5,095 nucleotides of DNA from Planctomycetota bacterium (lineage in GTDB: Bacteria > Planctomycetota > Phycisphaerae > UBA1845 > UTPLA1). The stretch lies in NCBI GenBank assembly GCA_027295245.1, contig JAPULF010000488.1:1-5095 (forward strand), read 5' to 3'. The position numbers and the translations under genes are program-made. The notes below the pieces were generated by a model. That model was not told the DNA's origin, did not search any database, and saw nothing but the letters and a program-made list of their open reading frames with translations. Of the stretch, positions 1 to 5,095 are shown in pieces (the stretch's first letter is position 1; the number at the start of each line of letters is the position of its first letter).

Positions 1-278
1 CCGCGGACGGCGTATTGCGGTGGGATCAGGCCGAGGAGTAATTGAACCATGGGCGGGACATCCTCGATCGTGAGGAGCCGGTCCTCACTTGTGTCGGCGG
101 CGCAGGTCTCCTCGACAGTCGCGTCGAAAGGACTGACCAGGACCTCTACGAAGCGTTGAATGTCGTCGCCGTCGCGATTCCCGTCGTTGTTCATGTCACC
201 ACGCAATCCACCGAATGCCTGGGAAGCCGCAAGCAGCAGGACAATTCCACCGACCGTGAAAATTGCTTGTGAGTTCAT
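1..278 (-). CDS. Secreted dockerin-like (EF-hand repeat) protein, N-terminal part, runs off left edge
   Basis: The reverse-strand frame opens with ATG at 278-276 and stays open for 92 codons to the window edge, so the C-terminus is missing. Residues 1-21 form a signal peptide: a short polar start, a hydrophobic core (IVLLLAA) and a likely cut after S-Q-A at 21. A calcium-loop pattern follows at 28-39, with D28, N30, D32-G33, N34, D36 and D39, then I40 and a hydrophobic helix. This is the type I dockerin/EF-hand layout. A second, weaker loop lies at 62-73 (D62, S64, D66, T70, D73), followed by VPPMVQLLL, which resembles a paired dockerin repeat. The start is supported by a strong Shine-Dalgarno at 283-290. 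Family knowledge: such repeats are abundant in exported planctomycete proteins, where the cohesin partner and role are mostly unknown. Whether this is a small stand-alone protein or the start of a larger one cannot be seen. Confidence 0.8.
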   Translation of the reverse strand, partial: MNSQAIFTVGGIVLLLAASQAFGGLRGDMNNDGNRDGDDIQRFVEVLVSPFDATVEETCAADTSEDRLLTIEDVPPMVQLLLGLIPPQYAVR

Positions 279-282
279 GATT

Positions 283-290
283 CTCCCTCC
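283..290 (-). promoter_or_regulatory. Ribosome binding site of the dockerin-like gene
   Basis: Read on the minus strand this is GGAGGGAG, ending four bases before the ATG at 278; the GGAGG core sits seven bases from the start. It fixes the start of the dockerin-like gene. It is also the only strong Shine-Dalgarno in the window, since rocD and the 118-residue gene show none and the cytochrome gene only a weak match. Confidence 0.75.
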
Positions 291-642
291 GGTTTGACTT
301 GATGACCGTACGTCGGAAAGGCTGATAAGACTCACGACATCATCTTAACGCAACAGGCACGTACCGAACGTTGCAGAAAGGGTACCATTTCCCCGGCGTG
401 ATTCGGTGGCGAACGCAATCCCTTTGTCGTTAGACACTTCCAAACGAGAGAGTGCCGGCTTCGCGTTCCCGCCGCCGGCTCGATTTGGCCGACTTGGCCG
501 GATTCTCAGCCGGTGAATTGCAGGTTGAGTTATTTCTCGAGTCGAGGCAGCAGACCACCTATTTGAACTGAGGCATCCGCGACAAGAGCATGATCCCCGA
601 CGCCCGCATGCGGCTCAACTGCAACGCCTGGCTAGCCACACC
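291..642. other. Intergenic spacer without a recognisable gene
   Basis: About 350 bases separate the dockerin-like gene from the end of the 118-residue gene. I found no convincing coding frame, RNA gene or terminator. It holds the upstream (promoter) side of the dockerin-like gene, but no -35/-10 pair stands out. The stretch 454-513 is rich in GCCGG words: GCCGGC at 454-459 and 474-479, and TTGGCCG repeated with a nine-base period at 485-491 and 494-500. Two perfect 10-base palindromes lie at 604-613 and 629-638. None of these can be assigned a function from sequence alone. Confidence 0.5.
604..638. repeat. Pair of 10-base perfect palindromes
   Basis: CCGCATGCGG (604-613) and TGGCTAGCCA (629-638) are each perfect palindromes, with centres 25 bases apart. 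They sit just past the stop codon of the minus-strand 118-residue gene. They could be binding sites for dimeric proteins or short hairpins in the 3' end of that transcript. No T-run follows on either strand, so they are not a standard terminator. Chance is a serious alternative. Confidence 0.35.
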
Positions 643-999
643 TCAACGCGGGGAACGACGATTGTATTTACCCGTGCATCGGATTCTGTGTTGGTGTTTC
701 AGATCGGGGCGATTCCGAATTTTGGTCCAATACTCCTCGCGAACATCCTCGTCGATTTCGATCTCGCCGGGATAGAGCCGATCACCGCCATTCTTTTTGC
801 AGCCGGAGATCCAGTAATTCTCGCTAGTCTCAACATCGTAGTAGTTGGCCTTGTAGCCGCCTTTCAAGGACTGAAACTCTTGGTTCTTGTAGTAAATCGT
901 GCGGCCACTGTCTGAAAAACGTACGCGCCCAATCCTCGCAGTGCCCGAGAGGCCATCGCCCTTGTATTCGATGTACATGATGTGCGGTTGTCGCTTCAT
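643..999 (-). CDS. Conserved small protein of unknown function (118 aa)
   Basis: A complete 118-residue frame runs from ATG at 999-997 to TGA at 645-643. I recognise the overall pattern (MYIEYKGDGLSG, ARIGRV, FQSLKGG, ANYYDVET, YWISGCKKNG, IEIDEDVREEYW) as a small family found in many bacteria. As I recall, its members are often mislabelled '1-deoxy-D-xylulose-5-phosphate synthase'. The protein is far too short for that enzyme and has no thiamine-diphosphate motif, so that name should not be used. It has no signal peptide or membrane segment, so it is probably cytoplasmic. It looks like a compact beta-rich fold, with alternating aromatic and charged strands up to about residue 70, then an acidic stretch (EIEIDEDVREEYW). 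The last 20 residues are basic (RCTGKYNRRSPR) and probably lineage-specific. No Shine-Dalgarno precedes the start; M8 is an alternative start. The gene stands alone. Confidence 0.82.
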   Translation of the reverse strand: MKRQPHIMYIEYKGDGLSGTARIGRVRFSDSGRTIYYKNQEFQSLKGGYKANYYDVETSENYWISGCKKNGGDRLYPGEIEIDEDVREEYWTKIRNRPDLKHQHRIRCTGKYNRRSPR

Positions 1000-1018
1000 G
1001 TGGCTAACGTCGTTCCGC

Positions 1019-1053
1019 GCCTCTGACTAGAGTTCTAGGCCGGGACTGAGCAA
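1019..1053 (-). promoter_or_regulatory. Weak candidate promoter of the 118-residue gene, with palindrome over the -10
   Basis: On the minus strand, TTGCTC (1053-1048) and TCTAGT (1031-1026) are separated by 16 bases, giving four of six matches to each sigma70 box. Transcription would begin near 1019, about 20 bases before the ATG at 999. An interrupted palindrome, CTAGA-gt-TCTAG (1027-1038), overlaps the -10 box, where a repressor site would sit. Both signals are weak taken alone. Confidence 0.25.
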
Positions 1054-1173
1054 CGAAGCCCAGCGCAACGGTGATCGAGCCCTCCAGCCCGGCAAATCAC
1101 TGACCGCCGCATCCCGCGACGCTGCAAACCATCCGCAAGACTGAGCTTCATACTTCAGCCCGGGTCTTCCGAA

Positions 1174-1247
1174 CGTCCCCGACAGGAGTCGAACCTGTAA
1201 CCTCTGGCTTCGGAGGCCAGCGCTCTGTCCAATTGAGCTACGGGGAC
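1174..1247 (-). tRNA. tRNA-Arg (anticodon CCG)
   Basis: The minus strand folds into a complete 74-base cloverleaf. The acceptor stem GTCCCCG/CGGGGAC is perfect, the D stem is GCTC/GAGC with GG in its loop, and the anticodon stem is CTGGC/GCCAG. The seven-base anticodon loop is CTCCGAA, giving anticodon CCG, which reads the arginine codon CGG. The variable loop has five bases (AGGTT) and the T arm is ACAGG/CCTGT with loop TTCGACT. The discriminator base is G at 1174. The next bases are TTC, so CCA is not encoded and must be added after transcription. Nothing marks it as an integration site: no integrase gene and no repeat of the tRNA 3' end was seen in the window. Confidence 0.96.
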
Positions 1248-1276
1248 CACGGCCCTTCGAACGGCCGAAGCCCCGC

Positions 1277-1304
1277 ATTTTATCGCCCGACCAGGCCCAG
1301 ACAA
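1277..1304 (-). promoter_or_regulatory. Promoter of the tRNA-Arg gene
   Basis: On the minus strand, TTGTCT (1304-1299) and TAAAAT (1282-1277) are separated by 16 bases, with four and five matches to the sigma70 boxes. Transcription would start near 1270, giving a leader of about 23 bases before the mature tRNA. The bases between the -10 box and the start are GC-rich (GCGGGG), as is common for stringently controlled stable-RNA promoters. A short hairpin (stem CTTCG/CGAAG at 1255-1270) lies in the leader. Confidence 0.6.
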
Positions 1305-1374
1305 GCAGCCCCGAAACCCCGGCCAATTCCGGACTGATACTGGAAAACCCGATGTGACAAGAGGTTACGCCGCA

Positions 1375-1403
1375 TTGCCCCGGCCGGCCGGCGTGGCTAC
1401 CAT
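1375..1403 (+). promoter_or_regulatory. Weak candidate promoter of rocD
   Basis: TTGCCC (1375-1380) and TACCAT (1398-1403) are separated by exactly 17 bases, with four of six matches to each sigma70 box. The spacer is a GGCC-rich palindromic run. Transcription would start near 1410 and give a leader of about 65 bases. The spacing is ideal but the boxes are poor, so this is only a candidate. Confidence 0.22.
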
Positions 1404-1474
1404 TAGCAGCGTTTCGCGGCGATCGGGCCGACCCCCCGAGCGAGCCGAAACCGCAACCATCGGATTCCGCCAAT

Positions 1475-2716
1475 ATGGCCACGACCTTGCAGGAAACCAA
1501 GACCGCCGAGCACCTTCGAATCGCCGAGGCCCACGGAGCCCACAATTATCATCCGTTGCCCGTGATCATCGAATCCGGCCAGGGATGCTGGGTCCAGGAC
1601 GTGGAGGGCAACAAATACCTCGACATGCTGGCGGCCTATTCCGCCTTGAATTTCGGCTACTCCAACGAGCGGTTCATCGCCGCCGCCACCAAACAACTGA
1701 ACAAGGTGACGCTCACGTCGCGGGCATTTCATAACGATCAACTCGGACCGTTTTGCAGGGAGCTGTGCGAGCTGACCGGCTACGAGGCGGTACTGCCGAT
1801 GAACAGCGGCGCCGAAGCCGTTGAGACAGCCGTCAAATGCGCTCGCAAGTGGGGCTACCAAAAGAAGGGCGTTGCAAGGAATAAGGCCGAGGTCATCTGC
1901 GCCCGCGGCAACTTTCACGGACGCACCGTCACGGTCGTCAGCTTCAGCACCGACGAGCAATACCGCGAGGGCTTCGGCCCGTTCACGCCGGGCTTCCCGC
2001 TGGCCGAGTTCGGAGATGCGGACTCCCTCGAAAAGACAATCACCGAGAACACGGTCGCCTTTCTCGTCGAGCCGATCCAGGCGGAAAGCGGCATCCTGGT
2101 TCCGCCGGACGGATACCTCAAACGGGTGCGCGACATCTGCACGAAGCACAACATCCTGTTCATCGTTGACGAGATTCAGACCGGGCTTTGTCGCACCGGC
2201 GACCGTTTCGCCTGGCAGCACGAGGGCGAAGACGCTCGGCCGGACATGATGTGCCTGGGCAAGGCCCTCGGCGGCGGTATCGTTCCGATCTCGGCGATCG
2301 TCACGTCGCGCGAGGTCATCGACGTGTTCAAGCCCGGTGACCACGGTTCGACGTTCGGCGGCAACCCGCTCGCCTGCGCGGTCGCTCGGGTGGCGATCGA
2401 CATGATCGCCAACGACGGCATGGACGCCCGTTCCAAGGAACTCGGGTTGTTCTTTCGCTCGAAGTTGCAGGCCGTCGGAGCCAAAGCCGTGCAGGAAGTG
2501 CGCGGACGCGGACTGCTGATCGGCGTGGAAATCAAACCGAATTTTCCCAAGGCCCGATGGTTCTGCGAAAAGTTCATGGAACAGGGAATCCTCTGCAAAG
2601 ACGCCCACGAAGACGTCATCCGGTTCGCGCCCCCGCTGACCATCGAGCAGACGGATATCGAGTGGGCGATGGAGCGCATCGGCCCGATCCTGCAGTCGGC
2701 GGAGCCGAACGCCTAG
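1475..2716 (+). CDS. rocD: Ornithine aminotransferase (ornithine--oxo-acid transaminase)
   Basis: This is a complete 413-residue class III PLP aminotransferase, close to the usual ~400. It transfers the delta-amino group of ornithine to 2-oxoglutarate, giving glutamate-5-semialdehyde (hence pyrroline-5-carboxylate) and glutamate in the cytoplasm. The N-terminal AHNYHPLPV (22-30) is typical of ornithine aminotransferase. Visible residues: Y25 and Y55 (substrate pocket), SGAEA at 111-115 (cofactor phosphate), F147-H148 (ring stacking), R150 and E204 (the Arg/Glu gate), D232 and Q235 in VDEIQTG, the Schiff-base lysine K263 in LGKALGGG, T293 and R384. These correspond, by my recollection of the human enzyme, to Y55, Y85, F177-H178, R180, E235, D263, Q266, K292, T322 and R413. 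So it should be active. Acetylornithine aminotransferase (argD) is the main alternative but fits less well. The ATG at 1475 lacks a clear Shine-Dalgarno, yet family length supports it. No ornithine or arginine genes adjoin it. Confidence 0.93.
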   Translation: MATTLQETKTAEHLRIAEAHGAHNYHPLPVIIESGQGCWVQDVEGNKYLDMLAAYSALNFGYSNERFIAAATKQLNKVTLTSRAFHNDQLGPFCRELCELTGYEAVLPMNSGAEAVETAVKCARKWGYQKKGVARNKAEVICARGNFHGRTVTVVSFSTDEQYREGFGPFTPGFPLAEFGDADSLEKTITENTVAFLVEPIQAESGILVPPDGYLKRVRDICTKHNILFIVDEIQTGLCRTGDRFAWQHEGEDARPDMMCLGKALGGGIVPISAIVTSREVIDVFKPGDHGSTFGGNPLACAVARVAIDMIANDGMDARSKELGLFFRSKLQAVGAKAVQEVRGRGLLIGVEIKPNFPKARWFCEKFMEQGILCKDAHEDVIRFAPPLTIEQTDIEWAMERIGPILQSAEPNA

Positions 2717-2759
2717 GGCGATTCTGACTCGACGATCTCGACACACCCACACCTCCGGC

Positions 2760-2788
2760 TTGTTCCACCGCGCCCGATCGTGTATATT
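2760..2788 (+). promoter_or_regulatory. Candidate promoter of the multiheme cytochrome gene
   Basis: TTGTTC (2760-2765) and TATATT (2783-2788) are separated by 17 bases; the -10 box matches five of six consensus positions and the -35 box three. It lies in the gap after rocD, so the cytochrome is probably transcribed separately. Transcription would start near 2795, giving a leader of about 180 bases if translation begins at 2975. A seven-base inverted repeat, CCGCGCC (2768-2774) and GGCGCGG (2789-2795), brackets the -10 box and could be an operator. Confidence 0.5.
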
Positions 2789-2974
2789 GGCGCGGGTAGG
2801 GTGGTAGTGGAGAGAGCAGTAACTAAAAGTTTGTAGCTGCACGGTCGAACGGGCTTCGTTTCGGGCGCGACGACTCGTCACATCTACTGCATCTTCATGC
2901 CATTCAATGAATCGACGTCGCCTCGGTCTGGTGGAGGGCTGCGTCGTCGGTGCCATTTCGACGTGAGTCTTGCA

Positions 2975-4984
2975 ATGTCGCTGCTCACACCAATGCTGTC
3001 GCTGGAAGAAGTATTGTTCGCAGCCATCGTCGCTGCAGCGATCCTGGTCTTGCTCGTCGGGCACCGTTCCGCGCGCGGGTGGGCACTCTGCTTCGCGTTT
3101 ATCCTGACGGCGTTCGGTGTCGGCGGAACGGTCGTGTGGAGCCGCGAAACCACTCGACGCATTGAATCGAACCGGCAAATGTCGAATTCCGTGCCCCACC
3201 AGGGACGGCCGAACGAAGGCTACGTATCCTCCGACGCCTGCCGCGCCTGTCATCCCGCCCAGTACCAAAGCTGGCACGACAGCTTTCACCGAACCATGAC
3301 TCAAGTAGCGACGCCGGACGCCGTGCTCGGCCCGTTCGACGACGTGCGTCTGTCATCTCGCGGCCGAACCTATCAACTTCGCCGTGAAGAAGACGAATTC
3401 TGGGTCAACATGGTGGACCCGGTTTGGGAGCACGAGCTGCTGGCCCAAGGGATCAACCCCGCCTCGGTTTCCGATGGCCCGCGCGTGGACAAGCGCATCG
3501 TCATGACGACGGGCTCGCATCACCAGCAGACCTATTGGGTCTACGGGGACGAAGGACGCCAGCTCCTGAACGTGCCGTTCATGTGGATGATCAAAGAGCA
3601 GCTTTGGGCGCCGCGCGAGGACGTGTTTCTGCGGCCGCCGACATTCGGACGAGGCATGGACCGGTGGAACGGAAACTGCGTCGAGTGTCACGCCACCGGC
3701 GGCATTCTGCAGCGCGGACCGCTCAAACACCGCAAAGAAACGCGCGTCGCCGAGCTGGGAATCGCGTGCGAGGCCTGCCACGGTCCGGCGGCGGACCACA
3801 TTCGAGCAAACCGGAGTCCGCGTCGCAGGTTGCAAATGCACCGCCGCAAAAAAGACGATTCGACAATCGTGAACCCCGCGCGCTTGTCGGCGCGAAAGCA
3901 GAACGAGATCTGCGGGCAATGCCACGGCATGAATCTCTTTCGCGCCGAGCCCTTGAGGAACGAAATACGCTACACGGCCGGAGGCGACTTCTACGAAACC
4001 CGATACATCCTCCGAGGCACCGATCGGAATCTGACCGCCGCAGACATGAAGGATTGGCAACGCCAGCAACGGCACCTCGACAAACAGGCCGCGCCATTCA
4101 TGGAAAATCGTTATTGGCCCGACGGCATGGTTCGGGTGTCCGGCCGGGAACACAACGCCCTGATCGAATCGGCCTGCCACGCCGGCGGTGAACTGTCATG
4201 CCTCACGTGCCATTCCATGCACGAGAGCGATCCGAACGATCAGCTCGCTGCCGGCATGTCCGCGAATCAGGCCTGCTTTCAATGCCACGAAGAATATCGC
4301 GCCGACCTCGAAAACCATACGAATCACCCACCGGATTCATCCGGCAGCCGGTGCTACAACTGCCACATGCCGCATACGACCTATGGTCTACTCAAGGCCA
4401 TCCGTAGCCATTGGATCGACAGCCCGTCGGTCGAATCCACCCTCGAAACCGGCCGGCCCAACGCCTGCAACCTGTGTCACTTAGACCGTAGTCTTGGATG
4501 GACGTCCGAACACCTCGCCGAGTGGTACGGCCGGCCCGAACCGGAACTTTCCAACGACGATCGCGCGATCGCCGCGTCGGTACTGTCGTGCCTGACGGGC
4601 GACGCCAATCAGCGGGCCCTCGCCGCCTGGCACATGGGCTGGGGCCCGGCGATGGACGTGTCCGGTCGTGAGTGGCAGGCGCCCTACCTGGCCCACCTCC
4701 TGAACGATCCATACTCGGCGGTGCGGTTCATTGCCTACCGATCGCTCCGGCGCTTGCCCGGATTCGAGACCCTTCGATATGACTTTGTCGGAAAACCTGA
4801 AGCGAGGAGAAACGCCAGCGCACGCATGTTGTCCATCTGGAGGGCCCTGACCGCCCGAGACCGAGTGTCGCCCAAACGCGACCGACTAACGGTCTTGATC
4901 GGATCCGACGGACAACTCGATATCGCAACGATCTCTCGCTTGAGCCAACAAAGAAACGATCGAACCGTGGACCTGAGAGAATGA
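2975..4984 (+). CDS. Membrane-anchored octaheme c-type cytochrome with HEAT-like C-terminal region
   Basis: This 669-residue protein has eight CxxCH heme-attachment motifs at residues 89, 235, 265, 313, 409, 434, 460 and 498. Two membrane helices (about 13-29 and 36-55) are joined by a basic loop (GHRSARG), placing the hemes outside the cytoplasmic membrane. CVECH and GIACEACHGP resemble cytochrome c554-type proteins. CLTCHSMHES to CFQCH is a doubled-CxxCH pair. CYNCHMPHTTYG and GRPNACNLCHLD are shared with large TPR/HEAT multiheme cytochromes. Residues ~530-600 are heme-free, with a HEAT-like unit (LAHLLNDPYSAVRFIAYRSL). The likely role is electron transfer; the substrate is unknown. I prefer ATG 2975 over the in-frame ATG at 2897. 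The extra 26 residues carry a basic RRRCH cluster that would have to be exported, their third-base GC is lower, and neither start has a strong ribosome site (GTGAG precedes 2975). The next gene overlaps by ATGA, suggesting coupled translation. Confidence 0.88.
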   Translation: MSLLTPMLSLEEVLFAAIVAAAILVLLVGHRSARGWALCFAFILTAFGVGGTVVWSRETTRRIESNRQMSNSVPHQGRPNEGYVSSDACRACHPAQYQSWHDSFHRTMTQVATPDAVLGPFDDVRLSSRGRTYQLRREEDEFWVNMVDPVWEHELLAQGINPASVSDGPRVDKRIVMTTGSHHQQTYWVYGDEGRQLLNVPFMWMIKEQLWAPREDVFLRPPTFGRGMDRWNGNCVECHATGGILQRGPLKHRKETRVAELGIACEACHGPAADHIRANRSPRRRLQMHRRKKDDSTIVNPARLSARKQNEICGQCHGMNLFRAEPLRNEIRYTAGGDFYETRYILRGTDRNLTAADMKDWQRQQRHLDKQAAPFMENRYWPDGMVRVSGREHNALIESACHAGGELSCLTCHSMHESDPNDQLAAGMSANQACFQCHEEYRADLENHTNHPPDSSGSRCYNCHMPHTTYGLLKAIRSHWIDSPSVESTLETGRPNACNLCHLDRSLGWTSEHLAEWYGRPEPELSNDDRAIAASVLSCLTGDANQRALAAWHMGWGPAMDVSGREWQAPYLAHLLNDPYSAVRFIAYRSLRRLPGFETLRYDFVGKPEARRNASARMLSIWRALTARDRVSPKRDRLTVLIGSDGQLDIATISRLSQQRNDRTVDLRE

Positions 4985-5095
4985 CCGAGCGCCGAAAACC
5001 CGACCGCGATGCGTCCGGTGTCGGCACCGGGACGGATGCCGGCGCCGCGCTCCTCGCGCGACGGCACCTTTGTTTCGGGTGGTGGGGCCTGCTCG
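4981..5095 (+). CDS. Start of a probable membrane protein coupled to the cytochrome, cut by right edge
   Basis: An ATG at 4981 overlaps the cytochrome stop codon (ATGA), and the frame stays open for 38 codons to the window edge. The first 27 residues are hydrophilic and low in complexity (MTERRKPDRD, then a Gly/Thr/Ala-rich stretch). Basic residues (ARRHL) then lead into a hydrophobic aromatic run, CFGWWGLL, at 31-38. This looks like a cytoplasmic N-terminus entering its first membrane helix. The ATGA overlap suggests translational coupling and therefore a shared function, such as a membrane partner of the cytochrome. No independent Shine-Dalgarno with good spacing is present; GAGAGA directly abuts the ATG. 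The product cannot be named from this fragment. Confidence 0.6.
   Translation, partial: MTERRKPDRDASGVGTGTDAGAALLARRHLCFGWWGLL

Noticed and set aside
42..272. A 76-codon plus-strand frame
   Set aside because: It is antisense to the dockerin-like gene, which has a signal peptide, calcium loops and a strong ribosome binding site on the minus strand.
688..915. A hydrophobic 75-codon plus-strand frame that looks like a small membrane protein
   Set aside because: It is wholly antisense to the conserved 118-residue gene. Its hydrophobicity follows from reading the complement of charged codons (antisense of Asp, Glu, Lys and Asn yields Val, Leu, Phe and Ile).
1120..1173. Possible terminator after the tRNA (interrupted stem from AAGA and CTGA pairing with TCAG and TCTT)
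   Set aside because: The stem needs a six-base bulge and there is no T-run after it.
1174..1247. tRNA gene as an integration (att) site
   Set aside because: No integrase gene, no repeated tRNA 3' end and no change of base composition is visible within the window.
2717..2759. Terminator after rocD
   Set aside because: No GC-rich hairpin with a T-run is visible in the gap before the next promoter.
1403..3304. A 633-codon open frame on the minus strand
   Set aside because: It lies opposite rocD and the cytochrome start in exactly the same codon register. In that register antisense stops arise only from TTA, CTA and TCA codons, which are rare in GC-rich genes. Its translation is low in complexity and rich in Arg, Asp and His, with no family resemblance.
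3353..4180. A 275-codon open frame on the minus strand
   Set aside because: It has the same antisense register as above, opposite the cytochrome, whose eight heme motifs prove the plus-strand reading.
2975..4984. Assignment as hydroxylamine oxidoreductase, octaheme nitrite reductase or tetrathionate reductase
   Set aside because: The heme number is right, but the spacing and the double membrane anchor differ. I see no atypical lysine-ligated heme motif (CxxCK) or convincing cross-link tyrosine, and the C-terminal HEAT-like region points to another family.
1..5095. CRISPR array, insertion sequence, toxin-antitoxin or phage genes
   Set aside because: No regularly spaced repeats, terminal inverted repeats, transposase motifs or phage-like proteins were found.

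Overview
The window looks like chromosomal DNA from a GC-rich environmental bacterium, most plausibly a member of the Planctomycetota. This is an inference from three traits: a secreted protein with dockerin-like calcium loops at the left edge, a large membrane-anchored multiheme cytochrome c at the right, and start codons that mostly lack a clear Shine-Dalgarno sequence. No mobile element, CRISPR array or rRNA was seen.

Left part (1-1247), all read from the minus strand. A secreted dockerin-type protein begins at 278 and runs off the left edge. A spacer of about 360 bases follows with no gene that I can support. Then come a 118-residue conserved protein of unknown function (643-999) and a tRNA-Arg with anticodon CCG (1174-1247), which has a good sigma70-like promoter just upstream.

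Middle (1475-2716), plus strand. A complete ornithine aminotransferase gene (rocD) lies divergent from the tRNA. All the catalytic and substrate-gating residues I could map are present. It links ornithine to glutamate semialdehyde and so to proline and glutamate metabolism. No other arginine or ornithine gene is in view, so it appears to stand alone.

Right part (2717-5095), plus strand. A plausible promoter (TTGTTC, 17 bases, TATATT) precedes a membrane-anchored protein with eight CxxCH heme motifs and a HEAT-like C-terminal region. Its stop codon overlaps the ATG of a further gene (ATGA), which is cut by the right edge and is just entering a hydrophobic stretch. The two probably form a translationally coupled unit that moves electrons at the outer face of the cytoplasmic membrane. 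The electron donor, acceptor and substrate cannot be read from this window. This cytochrome and its partner are the least understood and most interesting part of the window.
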